Source: Brachionus manjavacas
Lineage: Eukaryota; Rotifera; Eurotatoria; Ploima; Brachionidae
Direction of reading: 5' to 3'
Assembly: GCA_019054805.1 (NCBI GenBank)
Contig: JAHQIY010000014.1
Coordinates: 1,860,001 to 1,924,000, forward strand
Length of the DNA: 64,000 nt
Shown here: piece after piece, positions 46,740 to 57,898 of the stretch
Position numbering within the stretch: position 1 is the first letter of the stretch
Layout: each line of letters begins with the position of its first letter
Program-made: the position numbers and the translations under genes
Notes under the pieces: model-generated
Seen by the model: only the letters and a program-made list of their open reading frames with translations
Database searches by the model: none
What the model was told of the DNA's origin: nothing

Positions 46740-47080
46740 AAAAATGTTAACCAAATAAAACTTTATTTTGTTTTCAAATTCTAGATAAAAATCTTCTCCT
46801 ATATAATTGAATTAGATCACCTCTTTTTCTTCTTTCCACCAGATTTGGAATTTTTAAAGCCTTCAATCTGCTTTCATACGGTTTGTTTCTTTATTGAAGA
46901 AACAAATTGCGTAGCTCTGCGTTTCAACATTCTCACAGTCAGACTTAAGAATTGGAGACCAAACAGACACCGAAAATTCCAAAACAGGACGAACAAAAGT
47001 TAAATACAGAGATCTAAATAACTTACCAACAAACGGGCGAATGATTTCCTGATGCGACCTAACATTTGATTTGAATTTTT
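46740..47080 (-). pseudogene. LINE reverse-transcriptase thumb relic
   Basis: The minus strand encodes KSNVRSHQEIIRPFVGKLF, SLYLTFVRPVLEFSVSVWSP and ILKSDCENVE. After a frameshift comes IPNLVERRKRGDLIQLYRR. These match the jockey/CR1 RT thumb ('y...VRP.LEY...vWsP....di..lE') and the RRxRGDLI tail. At least two frame breaks are present. Confidence 0.75.
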
Positions 47081-48289
47081 TAAAAAATCTCAGATGAACT
47101 AAAATATAAGTAATCTTAAGTTAGGGAAATTCGAAACTTTACCTAGGAAAAGAACAACGAGCTAAATTGTTCGATTACCAATCCGGAAAATTTAGAATAA
47201 AATTTTAAGCTTTTTTTTAATTAATTCTTTTTCTGTTCAAAAATTTTTTCAATCAAAAGAAAAATTTTAAATTGCGATAATTATATTTTTTTTCTCCATA
47301 AACAGTATTTCTTTAATTTTTTTACTTCTATTAAAAAAGTAAAAATTTTAAAGTCCGGACATGGACTTGACTTTTAAGCAACTCTGCATTTACGTTCTCG
47401 TAAAATAAAAAATCGTTTGGTAAAAATTTTTAAAATTGTTCGGAAAAATCATATTTTAATTTTATATTTATTGCTTTTGAATTATAAAATAGCGATTTGG
47501 ATGGATCTTGAACATAATTTAAATAAAATGTTACAAAAATTTAAACGAAAATTATCAAAATGTTTTCAAAAATAAAAAATTTGAAATATTTGAAAACTTT
47601 TCATCAAATTTTTTGAAACATTTGAACACAAATAATTTTAATTTTTGAATTTTTTATTCAGTATTATCAAAGGAAAAATTAAATATTGGAACTAAAGCTA
47701 AAAATTTAAATTTAGCAGATTAACTCTTTTACATCAATCTTTATTTTTACTAAAAAAATTAATTTAATTTTCTTTTAAATTAATATTATTTTATAACTGT
47801 GATAAATCATGTATGTTGAAAAAAATGACCATTCGCAGAAATTAATATTAAAAAGCTACGTGATTTTTTTTTAAATATAGTGTAGTGCATTTGATGCTTT
47901 GAACATTAAAAATTGAGTCAAGCATTAAATGTTTACTATAAAAAATTCTTCTGCATAAATTTTTAACTAGAAATCGCTTGAAAAACTTTTTTTAATAATA
48001 ATTTTGAGCATTATCAGTAAATTTTCATTTTATTTCAATTAGCTTCTTATGCATTTTGAATAAGAATTAGGACTTTGAATTGCTTTTCGAATATATTTTG
48101 ACCAAGGATTTAAATATTATTTTCCAGAGTTTTAACTCGATGAGTATATTTTTAATCCCTGACCAAATCGAGGTTCTGTAATTATTTAATAATAGTTGAC
48201 TAGGTAGATGAGGGGTAATACACAAACACATTGAATGGTATAATAATTTTTTTTTTTTATAACTATTTTAGTTTCAATTAAATATTAGA
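47081..48289. other. Non-coding spacer
   Basis: AT-rich sequence with no recognised gene or element. Confidence 0.35.
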
Positions 48290-49368
48290 TTATGAATAAA
48301 TGTCAAAATTGTTTTTAAAACCATTAAAATTCGATTGATTCTTTACTTCAGCTGGTAAAGCGTTCCAATATGGGGACACTCGATTTGTAAAAGAAATTAT
48401 GCCTTGCTCGACATGACTTAATAGCTTGTCTGCATAGCGTGTCTTGGCTTTTTGTTGAACCTGCTGGTCCTGTTGCGAATAAGTTTGGAGGTAGAGCAAT
48501 TGGATGAAACCACTCGATCCTGTTTAACTTTTTTTCAAGTTTAAAAAATTATATTAAGTCACCACTAATCCGACGTTCTTCAAGGCTAGTCAGTCCCAAT
48601 TAGTGATGTTGGTTATGGACTGCTTGGTTAACCAAAAATTCGGTTAGCCAAAAATTAAGTTAAAATTTGTATTTGTAAATTTTAGTTTCGGTTAAAGTTA
48701 TTCAAATAAATTCATTTAAATGATTTATTGAAAAAGATTCTTCAAGAATAGATTAAAAAAAAACTAAAATAAATTATACAAAAAAATTTAATAAAATTAA
48801 AACAATTAAAAAAAAATTACTATCAATTAATATTCGATAAATTAAAGAAAATAAAAGGATTCCTTATATTTTAACAATAATAAGATTAAAATTTAGCCAA
48901 TTTTTGTTATCAATTTTTTTTCAGAATTTTGAAGAATGTTTGAAAGCATTGTTCAACTTTAGTAGCTTTGTTGTTTTACTCAAAGAAATTGTTTAAGTGT
49001 TTTTTGGCTAGGAGGAAAAGTCCGACAGAATTATGTAGAAGACTAAACAAGTCAATTCGCTATGACTAAAAATAACTCAGTACAGATTTTTTAAGCTTAC
49101 GAGTAAGCTTGGAAAATTATTTTACGATAAAAAAACAGATACAAATTAGATAGAATTGTTAATAAACAAAGGAACTGTAAAAAAGTTCAAGGAACTTCAT
49201 CACAAAATCTATTCAATTTTTAAAAGAGAGCTTTATTTGTTTATTTTGTTCAACGAGTCTTTCCTAGACTCATTTTTCAAATCTCTTTAATTTTAGTTAC
49301 AATAAAAAACAACTTTTAGACCAAAACCGTCTTAAAGAAAAATTACCAGTTGTGTTCGACTGGATTTA

Positions 49369-50392
49369 CAGTGGTGTTCCCGATTTAGTAATTTACGATA
49401 ATTTACGTAAAAAATATTAAATTTACCGAATTTTACGTAATATATTGTAAATTTGCGTAAATTTACAAAAGTAAAAAGACGTAAATTTACTAGATTTTAC
49501 GTAAAATTTGGTAAATTTCTTGATTTTCTATTACTTTAATTAATATCTGGTTTAATTTTTTATGTTTGAATTATAAAATATATCCAATGTTGAAATAAAA
49601 TTGAAAAAGTGCGATGTTTCAAATATTTTTTTAAGTTTTAAAAAAAAGCAATTTTGTCTGAATGAATCTTTGTCCGCCAAAGTCAAACACTCAAAGGCTG
49701 AAAAATTAATTTTTATTTTCTTTAATTTTTATTATTTTGTTGAAAGGCAAAGATTTAAATAGAGAGCGCATTTGGGTATTTGAAATTGTTGAAAGAGAAA
49801 TACCATGTCAAAAAAGTTCAGAGCAAATTCTAAGCTATTTCTAAAGCTCCTTCAAAAATTAAAAAATATTAACTTAAAATTGTTTTTTTTTAAACTGAAA
49901 AAAATATTTGAAACATCGCACTTTTTCAATTTTATTTCAACATTGGTAATATTTTATAATTCAAACACAAAAAATTAAACCAGATATTAATTAAAGAAAT
50001 AGAAAATCAAGGAGGTTGGTCAAACAATTAAAAGCATTAAAACTATTTAGGATATTTTTTTAACGTAAAAAATGTAAATAAAATTTTTTTTTCAGATTAA
50101 TTTAAAGTTTTATCAATCATTAATCATTAATCATTTTTTACGATTAAATTGATTACATTTTACCAAAATTTACGTAAATTATGGTAATTTTTTTTTTTTC
50201 ATAATTTTGAATATAAATATTGAAGGATAACAAAAATTGATTTTTTTTTAAAAAATGCCAAATTATTTCAATTTTTTGGACATTTTTTTTTTACATAAAT
50301 TTACGTAAAATGATCGAAATTTACCAAATTTTTAGTAAATTTACAATATATTACGTAAATTATCGTAAATTACTAAATCCGGAACACCACTG
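49369..50392. mobile_element. MITE family CAGTGGTGTTCC, intact copy, 1.0 kb
   Basis: The termini CAGTGGTGTTCCCGATTTAG and its complement are flanked by TA. The outer 150 bp are rich in TTTACGTAA words. It is inserted inside the hAT element and itself holds an inner palindrome (49584-49946). The copy at 10952-14222 is the same family. Confidence 0.85.
49584..49946. repeat. Inner palindromic repeat, 363 bp
   Basis: Arms CCAATGTTGAAATAAAATTG and continuing AAAAAGTGCGATGTTTCAAA are repeated inverted on the right, ending CAACATTGG, for about 60 bp. Related single arms occur at 13826 and 31930. The centre holds the first part of the hairpin-tailed repeat. Confidence 0.7.
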
Positions 50393-50536
50393 TAATATGA
50401 ATAACTAAAAATTAAATCAATAATCTGATTTTTGGTAAACCAATTTTTGGCTAACGGGATTTTTGGTTTACGTATTTTGGCTAACCAAAATCTGCTAACC
50501 ACAAAACCAAGCAAAACCAACATCACTAGTCCCAAT

Positions 50537-51102
50537 ACTTTGAGCCTTTATTCATAAATTTTGTTCCGGACAGATGGTACAAGTTAGGTTTGGACTTTTT
50601 CAAGTGTAAATAATTGGACTAAAAATTTTATTTTTAAAAATTATAAGAAACAATCTATTTAATTTAAGAGTTAATCGGTTTTTTATACACAGGAACATTA
50701 GCCTGTTGATTAACCTTGAAACTTTAAAAATAATGAATTTTGAATGACTTCTCTTTTTAATGCTTGTCTTTACCTATACCTTTATCTTTTAAGGTAATGT
50801 CATACGAATGCTGAATAAACACATAAACTGTGACTACATCATCTAATTTAAATTAAGTTAATTTCTAATTTATAAACTTTTTTTTTAATTTTATTTAATT
50901 TTAAAATTGATTAAAAAATGCGTAAAAAAAAATTAAAATCTGCAAAATTCTTATCTAAAAAAATTTTGATCACTTGACTTGAATCATTAAAAAAAACTTA
51001 AATGCATTAAGATTGCTTAATCTAACTTTAAAATAGGATTATCCAACTTTTAAGCTAGCATTAAGCTTCTATTTTTAATTTTTAAAATTCAAAAATTTAA
51101 AA
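50537..51102. other. Upstream region of the MATE gene
   Basis: AT-rich sequence holding the MATE promoter and 5' UTR. No specific site was recognised beyond the LINE relic at its left end. Confidence 0.35.
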
Positions 51103-53412
51103 ATGGATCCTCAAACTTCAAATGCAGAAAGTAAAAGATGTTCAATGAAAAACCGAATTTGCCTCGTATTTGCAAACGGATTCCGACAAGAAATTCTACT
51201 TTTATTCAAGAATTCCATTCCTTTAGTAAGCTTTGCCAAAAAAATACAAAACTTGAACTAATCGTTTCAGATCTTCAATAATTTCAGTCAAACATTTTTA
51301 CCAATAGTAAGCCTGTTTTTTTGTGGCCACATCGGTCCAAATGAACTTGCAGCTGTAACTTTGGCAAACACCTTCATCAACATAGGTTCATTTTCGACTT
51401 TGGTCGGCTTGTCAAGTGCATGTGATACTCTTTTCCCCCAACTTTTCGGCGGTATGGACAAAAAAAAACTCGGTTCAGTCCTTCAAAAAGCCATCATACT
51501 GTCTATTCTCTCATGTCTGCCCACATGTGGTATTCTACTCAATGTCAAAAACATCATGGCTCTATTCATTCGTGAAAAAATAATTATACAGTAATTAAAA
51601 TATTTATTATTTAATATAAGTATTTTTAAAGTATTCTTAAAATATTGATTAAAAAAGATTAACAATTCTTATTATTTCCACTGTATTAACAAAACATTAT
51701 ATCAAATTTTTTTAGATTAGCTGATAGATACATTGTCATCTTTCTTCCATCCATTTTAGTAAGTTTGCTCATTTCAAACCAAATTTTAGTCCATTAATTC
51801 TTTTCAGTTTTACAGTATTTACATCATCCTACAAAAATATGTTCTATCACAGGTAAATTAAATGAATTCAAATAAATTTGAAAAATTAAATATTTTTTAT
51901 AACTAGAACATATTTTATCCAATTTTATACATAAATATTCTGGTTAATTTTTTGAATGTTGCATTTCATGCTTTTTTTATTAGTTACCTCGGACTGGGAA
52001 TTGAGTGAGTTTGATGATAGATAAAAAAATATATTAATTTTAATAATAAAGCGGTGGAGCCATAAGCGTAGTGTTGTCAATTTTTTTAAATCTAATATTT
52101 CTCCTTTTCTATATCTGGATGAGTAAATTATACCGACTAACTTGGTCTGGTAAGTTGAGCTCACCACAAATTTCGGTTTAAAACTGATGAATCATTAGGT
52201 TGGAAGATTGATTGTTTGTACGATTGGAATGGTTATTTAAAATTGGCCTTACCAGGGTTTGCCATGCTGTTTTTCGAATGGACTAACTTTGAAATTGGAG
52301 TAATCGCTTCTGGAAAGTTGGGGAGAGACCAAATATCAGTCATGTCTATTGGAATTCAAACAATTTATATAGCCTTTATGGTAGCTATATTTAAAAAAAT
52401 CAAAAAATTTAAATTATCATTTTTGTTTAGATTCCGCTTGGAATTGGTAAGCTAAGCTTTGAAAAAATTAAAATAATTTATTTATAACTTTAAGCAACTG
52501 CTGCAAATATCAGAATAGGACAAGTTTTTTATTTTAATTTAATAAAATAATAAATTATTTTTTAATTTTTTAATTAAAGCTGCTGGGCCAAAATTCGCCG
52601 AACAAAGCCAAATACTCATGCAAAATTGGCTTTTTATTAGCTTGTATTAAAATTAAAAGAAAAAAATTAGAATTAAAAAATTTTTTAAGTTGCATCATCT
52701 TTGATGACTGGTTTGACCATATTGATTTTTTCCAACCAAATTCCATTAGCTTTTACCAAAGACACGTATGAATTAAAAATTAAAAAAAAAAATAAATTTT
52801 TTCTAATATTAAGATTTATTATCAAAAATACGGCGAGTCAACTTAAATTTATAGCTTTCGTTCATCTTTTAGACGCACTTCAAGTATTTTGACCATAAAA
52901 AAAATGAACATTTAAAGAATTATTTGAAGGGATATGGTGGAGGAGTCTTAAAAGCAACCGGACTGCAGTTCTATGGTTTTTTAATGGTTACACTGTCGTT
53001 TTACGGCGTTGGGATACCATTAGGAATTTATTTGCTCTTAAAAACTGATTTTAAAGTGACTGGATACTGGATGGGATTCGTAACAGCTGCTATTATTCTT
53101 TTGGTTATGCAGGGCGTTTTTATCTACAGAATAGATTGGGTCAAAAACGCCCAAAAAGCATTTGATCGTTCACTTGAAAAACCCATTAAGAGTGTTTTAA
53201 GTGAATCAAGTGAGGACCATGAACCTTGTGAGATGGTTCTGAAAAAATCTGCAAAAAAAAATCTAATAGAAAAACTTTCAATCGGTTTAACTCTATTTGG
53301 AATTTTTGTGTGTTTATTATTGAGCAGAAACTTGGTCAGAGTAAAGGAAGAAGTCACCAGAACAAGTTTTTTGCTAAATGCTACTTTGCCTTCAATTACT
53401 AAAACTTTGTGA
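51103..53412 (+). CDS. MATE (SLC47-type) multidrug and toxin extrusion transporter
   Basis: A proton-coupled exporter of organic cations in the plasma membrane. I assemble 13 exons that keep frame throughout: 51103-51225, 51271-51590, 51716-51758, 51808-51852, 51907-52004, 52052-52149, 52199-52380, 52431-52446, 52495-52523, 52580-52643, 52690-52765, 52814-52883 and 52930-53412. All introns are GT-AG, 45-56 nt except one of 125. The product is 548 residues (vertebrate MATE1 about 570). Motifs: PIVSLFFCGHIGPNELAAVT, SSACDTLFPQLFGG, LQKYVLSQ, LPGFAMLFFEWTNFEIG, IPLGIATAANIRIGQLLG and GYGGGVLKATGLQFYG. These cover both six-helix halves plus the typical C-terminal thirteenth hydrophobic segment (LFGIFVCLLLSRNL). 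Exon 8 is only 16 nt. A partial inverted copy lies at 58247-58818. Confidence 0.92.
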
Positions 53413-53485
53413 ACTAAATTTTCTTTTAAACAAAAATTTTGAATAAATGATTTGTATTTCATTTTTATTTTTGTAAAAATCAATC

Positions 53486-53557
53486 GGCGTCGTGGCTTAG
53501 TGGCTAAAGCGCCTGTCTAGTAAACAGGAGATCCCGGGTTCGATTCCCGGCGATGCC
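53486..53557 (+). tRNA. tRNA-Thr(AGT) copy 1
   Basis: 72 nt. The 7-bp acceptor stem (GGCGTCG/CGATGCC, with one G-U) and anticodon loop CTAGTAA on the stem CCTGT/ACAGG give anticodon AGT, read as IGT for ACU, ACC and ACA. A box TGGCTTAGTGG and B box GGTTCGATTCC are intact, and TTTTTT terminates Pol III right after. No intron. It lies 73 bp past the MATE stop. Confidence 0.97.
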
Positions 53558-53832
53558 TTTTTTAAATTCAATTTCTTTAAATTATTTTCTCTTCAAAGTT
53601 TATCTATAAGTATACAAAAAATACATAAATAAAGATATTAGCAATTTAAAAAAAATTGAGTAATAATAAATTTTATGGACTAATCTGCTGACAATTTGGA
53701 AATTTTGTAACTTAATTTTCTTTTAGAACTATTGTTAAAATTTTTTTATCATGGATTGAAATAAAGTTTTAAATTGGAAAAAATTTAATTTTAATATTGA
53801 TACGAATAAATTTTAATTTTTCTTAATCAATA

Positions 53833-53904
53833 GGCGTCGTGGCTTAGTGGCTAAAGCGCCTGTCTAGTAAACAGGAGATCCCGGGTTCGATTCCCGGCGA
53901 TGCC
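53833..53904 (+). tRNA. tRNA-Thr(AGT) copy 2
   Basis: Identical by eye to copy 1 over all 72 nt, followed by a run of eight T. It is in the same orientation, 275 bp downstream. Confidence 0.97.
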
Positions 53905-54800
53905 TTTTTTTTATTTAATTTTTAAATAAAAAATCTTTTTTTTGAATTCTTTAGACTTTTGGTTATTATTTTATGCAATAAGTAGTTTAAAATTAATTTT
54001 ATTCTTTTGTTTTAAAATAATTATATTTATCAGCTTACTGTCGAAAAGAGATGTTAGCAATCACTTAATCAAATATTATTTTTTTTAATAGTTTAATATA
54101 TATTTGGTAATTTTGTATTTTCCATCGTTTGATTTATTTTTTTATTAAAAAGTAATTTATCTTTAGAATGATTTTAAAATGTTCATTGAATTGAAAAGTA
54201 CAAAAAATCTTTTGAATCCTTGATAAAGAAAAAACATTGTTCTTTGGTTTGTAATTGATTTTTTTTATCACTAAAATAAAAATAATTTAGTAAATAAAAG
54301 AATAAATTGATATATTTAATGATTGATATGACATTTTTTTAATTGATAATTTATTTTATTTAAATTTTAAAATTCTGTCTCTTATAAAATTTTAAATTAG
54401 TTGGTTAGGATTGTGAAAGTTTTATTTTCAAATTCTAAATTTACATACGATTTGATTTAAATAAATGAAATTCTCGGCATATATTTCTTTAAATTTTCCC
54501 TTAAACTGTACTGCTAAATTAAACATTGTTTTTTCCACCTTTTAAAATTTTCAGAAAATATTTAGAAAATATCTAAAAATCCAATTTTTATTAGGAAATA
54601 AAATTTTTTCATTTTAATGAAAATTCATAGTGTCGCAAAAAATTAAATAGTTTCTTTTGTTAATGGAGGATTCTTTGATTAATGATTAATTTACAACTTA
54701 ATTTATCCTTAAAAGAATAAATCTACTAAAATTTAAAGACACATTTCGACTTTTCAAAGTTTTAATAATCTTTAAAGAATAAAAAATTCATATAAAAAAA
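53905..54800. other. Spacer between tRNA copies 2 and 3
   Basis: AT-rich sequence with no gene recognised. It separates the plus-strand pair from the four minus-strand tRNA genes. Confidence 0.35.
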
Positions 54801-54872
54801 GGCATCGCCGGGAATCGAACCCGGGATCTCCTGTTTACTAGACAGGCGCTTTAGCCACTAAGCCACGACGCC
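54801..54872 (-). tRNA. tRNA-Thr(AGT) copy 3
   Basis: The same 72-nt sequence on the minus strand, followed by TTTTTTT. Its 5' flank (GATTGATTTTTACAAAA read on +) matches that of copies 1 and 6, then becomes like the flank of copies 2 and 5, so it looks like a mosaic. Confidence 0.97.
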
Positions 54873-55382
54873 GATTGATTTTTACAAAAAAAAAATTTAT
54901 ATGTATCAATATTAAAATTATATTTGTTCCAATTTATATTAATAAAAATTTATATTCTTAATTTTTTATGCAGCTGTAAAATTTGAAATTCATAATAAAA
55001 AATTTGATAAATTTATAAAATTAGATATTACGATTCAAGATTTATAAAAACTTTAATCTGAAAAGAAAATTAAAATCAGTATTTTTGCTAGCCTGCGCTT
55101 AATAAATTTCCTTTCCGGTGTTATATCAAAATAATTGATGACAATGAAAATTCTAACAAGGTTATAATAATTACAAAATGATTCAGACGTTGATTTATAT
55201 AAATATTTTTCATGGTTAAATACATTATTTTCATTTTTATCAAATAAACCTCGAAAAATGCAAAAAATTTTCCAATTTTTCATTTGAATTTTGAGTTTAG
55301 AACAACTTTAATAAATGGTAAAAATATAAATAATGATTTTAAAAAATTTTTTTTGGCAATTTACATTTAATCTTTTAATGGT
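54873..55382. other. Spacer with copied tRNA flank
   Basis: The first 90 bp resemble the 5' flanks of other tRNA copies. The rest is AT-rich, and no gene was seen. Confidence 0.4.
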
Positions 55383-55500
55383 AAAAATAATAATAATAAC
55401 TGCAATAGGAACCGATAATAAACCGAGCTGCAGATAGTGATAACAGAAGATAGCACTCCATGGCAGTTGGTGAGATTGCTTTCGGCAACCTCGCTTGTTT
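55383..55500 (-). mobile_element. Solo 3' end of the CR1-like LINE
   Basis: GGTAAAAATAATAATAATAA followed by CTGCAATAGGAACCGATAAT and GATAACAGAAGATAGCACTC matches the 3' UTR of the LINE at 11208-11310, including the ATT microsatellite end. It is a short 5'-truncated insertion with no coding part. Confidence 0.65.
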
Positions 55501-55946
55501 TTTTATAATGTATTTTTAAAATAATTGTTTTTTTCGATTTTTTGTTCTTTAATTTTAGTTTTTATATTTAAATTTTTCTTCTCTTTATATGTATAGCATA
55601 TCTACTGATTTTTTAATTCTAATTAATTCTTATGAGTTATTTTTTTTTAAAAATAAATCATCTTTATTTATTATTATTATGAATATTTTAAAACAAGTTT
55701 AAGACGAGTTTAATTTACGAAGATGCTTTTGATAACATCTCTTAACTATTCTAACCGTGTTATTCAACCTTGTTAATACTGTTCAAAACAAATATTTATA
55801 AATGAAATTTAGCCAGATGATCTCTTAAATTCAAAAATTTAAAATTCAATGAACATTTTTCTTTAAAGACATTTTGAAATATTTATTTAAAAGCTTAAAA
55901 TCATTCTATAAATAAATTACTTTTTATTAAAAAAAAATATCAAACG
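55501..55946. other. Upstream region of the Ly6 gene
   Basis: AT-rich sequence presumably holding the promoter. No sites were recognised. Confidence 0.35.
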
Positions 55947-56362
55947 ATGAAAAATACAAAAATTGTCCTGTTTTTTCTAGCTCTCGGTATATTAGTAATT
56001 TTTAGATAAATTTAAATAAAAATTTTATTTATTGTTAAGCGCACTTAAGCCAATTTGGCTTGGCCTTAGAATGCTATTCTTGTACTGGAGAAGCTTGTAT
56101 AAATAAAAATTCTGGAAATGTGAAAGAGTGCCAACCGGAAGAACAATGTTCAAAAACTTTCTCAACCTCTTTGAAGAGTTTTCTGACGATAACAAAAAAA
56201 TGCTTGGCCAATTGTAAAGAAAAAATTTCTTTTTACAATAAAGAATTTGGTTCAACCGAAAGTACATTTTGTTGTTCAACTGATTTATGTAATCATTCGC
56301 CTAAAAAAGCAATTTTTTTTCCATTTATAATTCCTTTTATTCTTTTCAAACTAAATTATTGA
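55947..56362 (+). CDS. Ly6/uPAR-domain GPI-anchored surface protein
   Basis: Two exons, 55947-55986 and 56040-56362, joined over a 53-nt intron, encode 120 residues. The splice creates a clean signal peptide, MKNTKIVLFFLALAHLSQFG, ending just before LECYSC. The mature domain opens LECYSCTGEAC and closes FCCSTDLCNHS, the hallmark CC...xxxCN ending of the three-finger LU fold, with ten cysteines in all. The last 20 residues (KAIFFPFIIPFILFKL) are a hydrophobic GPI-addition signal. Such proteins sit on the outer membrane leaflet as receptor modulators or adhesion proteins; the partner here is unknown. It lies among the tRNA-Thr genes, and its 3' UTR was copied to 57716 with a tRNA. Confidence 0.88.
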
Positions 56363-56515
56363 GATTAATCAGCTCATAAAACTATTTTTAAAATTAATAG
56401 AAATCAGAATAAAAAAATTTTAAAAGAAAAAAATTTTAAAAGAGGCATCGCCGGGAATCGAACCCGGGATCTCCTGTTTACTAGACAGGCGCTTTAGCCA
56501 CTAAGCCACGGCGCC
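56290..56515. repeat. Direct duplication unit (Ly6 3' end plus tRNA), copy A
   Basis: The segment from the Ly6 C-terminal codons through tRNA copy 4 is repeated at 57716-57898: CATTTATAATTC, AATCAGCTCATAAAACTATT and GAAATCAGAATAAAAA precede the tRNA in both. Copy B has lost the coding part and differs by small gaps. Confidence 0.7.
56444..56515 (-). tRNA. tRNA-Thr(AGT) copy 4, one variant base
   Basis: Differs from the others at acceptor position 5 (GGCGCCG in place of GGCGTCG), which turns a T-A pair into a C-A mismatch. The anticodon and both promoter boxes are unchanged. The terminator begins TCTTTT. It may be functional, weak or starting to decay. Confidence 0.93.
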
Positions 56516-57715
56516 GAATAATCTTTTATTAAAAAATTCAAATCATTTTAATTGACTTAAATTAATTATTATCGTAAAAACACAATCGAAGTCTTTTTTT
56601 GAGAAATAATTTTTCTTGATATTATTTTAGTAAATTTATTATAATTTTAAAATTGGAACTAAAAAAATTTTTTCCAAGATTTTTGATTTTTGGTGTCAAC
56701 TTTGATCAATAAAGTATTTTATCTAACTTAAAAGATTAAATCTACACCTTACTGATTAAAATTTGTCAAAATAATTGTTCTGAATTTCAAGTAGGAAAAA
56801 AAAAATAAAAATAGTGAACATTCAGTAGAATTAACCCAGTTTCCATAAAATTCAAAATTTTAAGATTCTTACCTCAATGTTTTATCTCATTCTTTGATTA
56901 ATTTTTTATTTTTATTTTTCAAAAATGCTTGAAAATAATTAGGAGTTGGATGCCTCTGGTACTTATTATATTTGATCGGTTGAGAGTTGGAATCGGATTA
57001 AATGCTACAATGAATTTCAGCTACAGTGAATAATGATATGTACTGATACATTATTTGTATGCTTTGGACTTGTATTTAATTCATTTAATTTGTCTAATAT
57101 TGAATTATTTTAATACGGTTTTTGCTTTTTTATTTATCCTAGATAGAAGTATAATGTTAAATTTTATATACGGTGTTAGAGCTAGCATTGAAGACTTTCG
57201 TGCAAGACTTTTCTGCAAGTTTATTCAAGAAGAAAGCTATTATAATTATAAGATATTTAGATCTTCTTATTGATTTCTTCGAATAAAATTTTTAACAATA
57301 TTTTCTTAAGTTGTCCCTCTTTAAAACATTAAAGCTTTCCATTTTAGCTTTCATTATCGCATATCAATCTTTAAAAGAAATTATTAAAACTAAAAATGCT
57401 ATGTTTTATGCAAGTCTGTTTAAGGCACCTAACACACACACAAAAAATAATATCTAAAAAATTCTTTTTGATTCTAAATAAATTTAAAAAATAACAGATG
57501 TAAATAATTTGATAAATTTTTTTTCAGTTTCATATAATTCATCTATAAATTAATACAATTTTTTGATTAAAATTGTGAATAGTTAAGTAGTGCAAACATA
57601 TTAATAAAATTCTAAAATATAATAACAAAAGAATAAATTAATTTTAAACTAATTATTGCATAAAATTATTAACAAAAAACTAAAGAATTCATAAAAAAGA
57701 TTTTTTGTTTAAAAA
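56516..57715. other. Spacer with an unassigned coding-like relic
   Basis: On the plus strand, 56942-57273 is one frame broken by two adjacent stops at 57030: PLVLIIFDRLRVGIGLNATM before and LNFIYGVRASIEDFRARLFC after, with hydrophobic stretches between. It looks like a decayed membrane-protein gene or exon, family not recognised. The rest is AT-rich. Confidence 0.3.
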
Positions 57716-57898
57716 ATTTTCATTTATAATTCTTTTTATTCTTTTTTAACTAAAATAATGAGATAAATCAGCTCATAAAACTATTTTTAAAACTAATAGA
57801 AATCAGAATAAAAAATTTTTAAAAGAGGCATCGCCGGGAATCGAACCCGGGATCTCCTGTTTACTAGACAGGCGCTTTAGCCACTAAGCCACGACGCC
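57716..57898. repeat. Direct duplication unit, copy B
   Basis: A second copy of the segment at 56290-56515, ending with tRNA copy 5. Confidence 0.7.
57827..57898 (-). tRNA. tRNA-Thr(AGT) copy 5
   Basis: Identical by eye to copy 1. Its 5' flank is the mirror of that of copy 2, while its 3' flank matches copy 4, so a recombination joint lies at or within this gene. Confidence 0.97.

Larger units (their letters stand above)
48601..50528. mobile_element. hAT-type non-autonomous element, 1.9 kb, perfect 8-bp duplication
   Basis: Ends TAGTGATGTTGGTT and AACCAACATCACTA are flanked by GTCCCAAT at 48593-48600 and 50529-50536. Sub-terminal repeats of GGTTAGCCAAAA type occur near both ends. There is no transposase, so it needs a partner. 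It contains a second MITE (49369-50392). Confidence 0.9.
48290..50620 (-). pseudogene. LINE RT C-terminal relic split by a hAT element
   Basis: On the minus strand the RT tail reads LVPSVRNKIYE-stop-RLKV at 50610-50530. It resumes across the inserted element as LGLTSLEERRISGDLI at 48600-48550, and ends as ISFTNRVSPYWNALPAEVKN at 48290-48499. Removing 48601-50528 plus one copy of the duplication GTCCCAAT keeps the frame through KVLGLTSLEERR, which proves the insertion point. The LINE was already decaying (stop after IYE). Confidence 0.75.

Noticed and set aside
51925..52167. Minus-strand ORF over MATE exons, repeated identically at 58482-58670
   Set aside because: The repetition looked like a conserved gene, but it only reflects the inverted duplication of the MATE locus; the real coding strand is the opposite one.
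53124..53483. Minus-strand ORF of 119 residues over MATE exon 13
   Set aside because: Antisense shadow of the last MATE exon.
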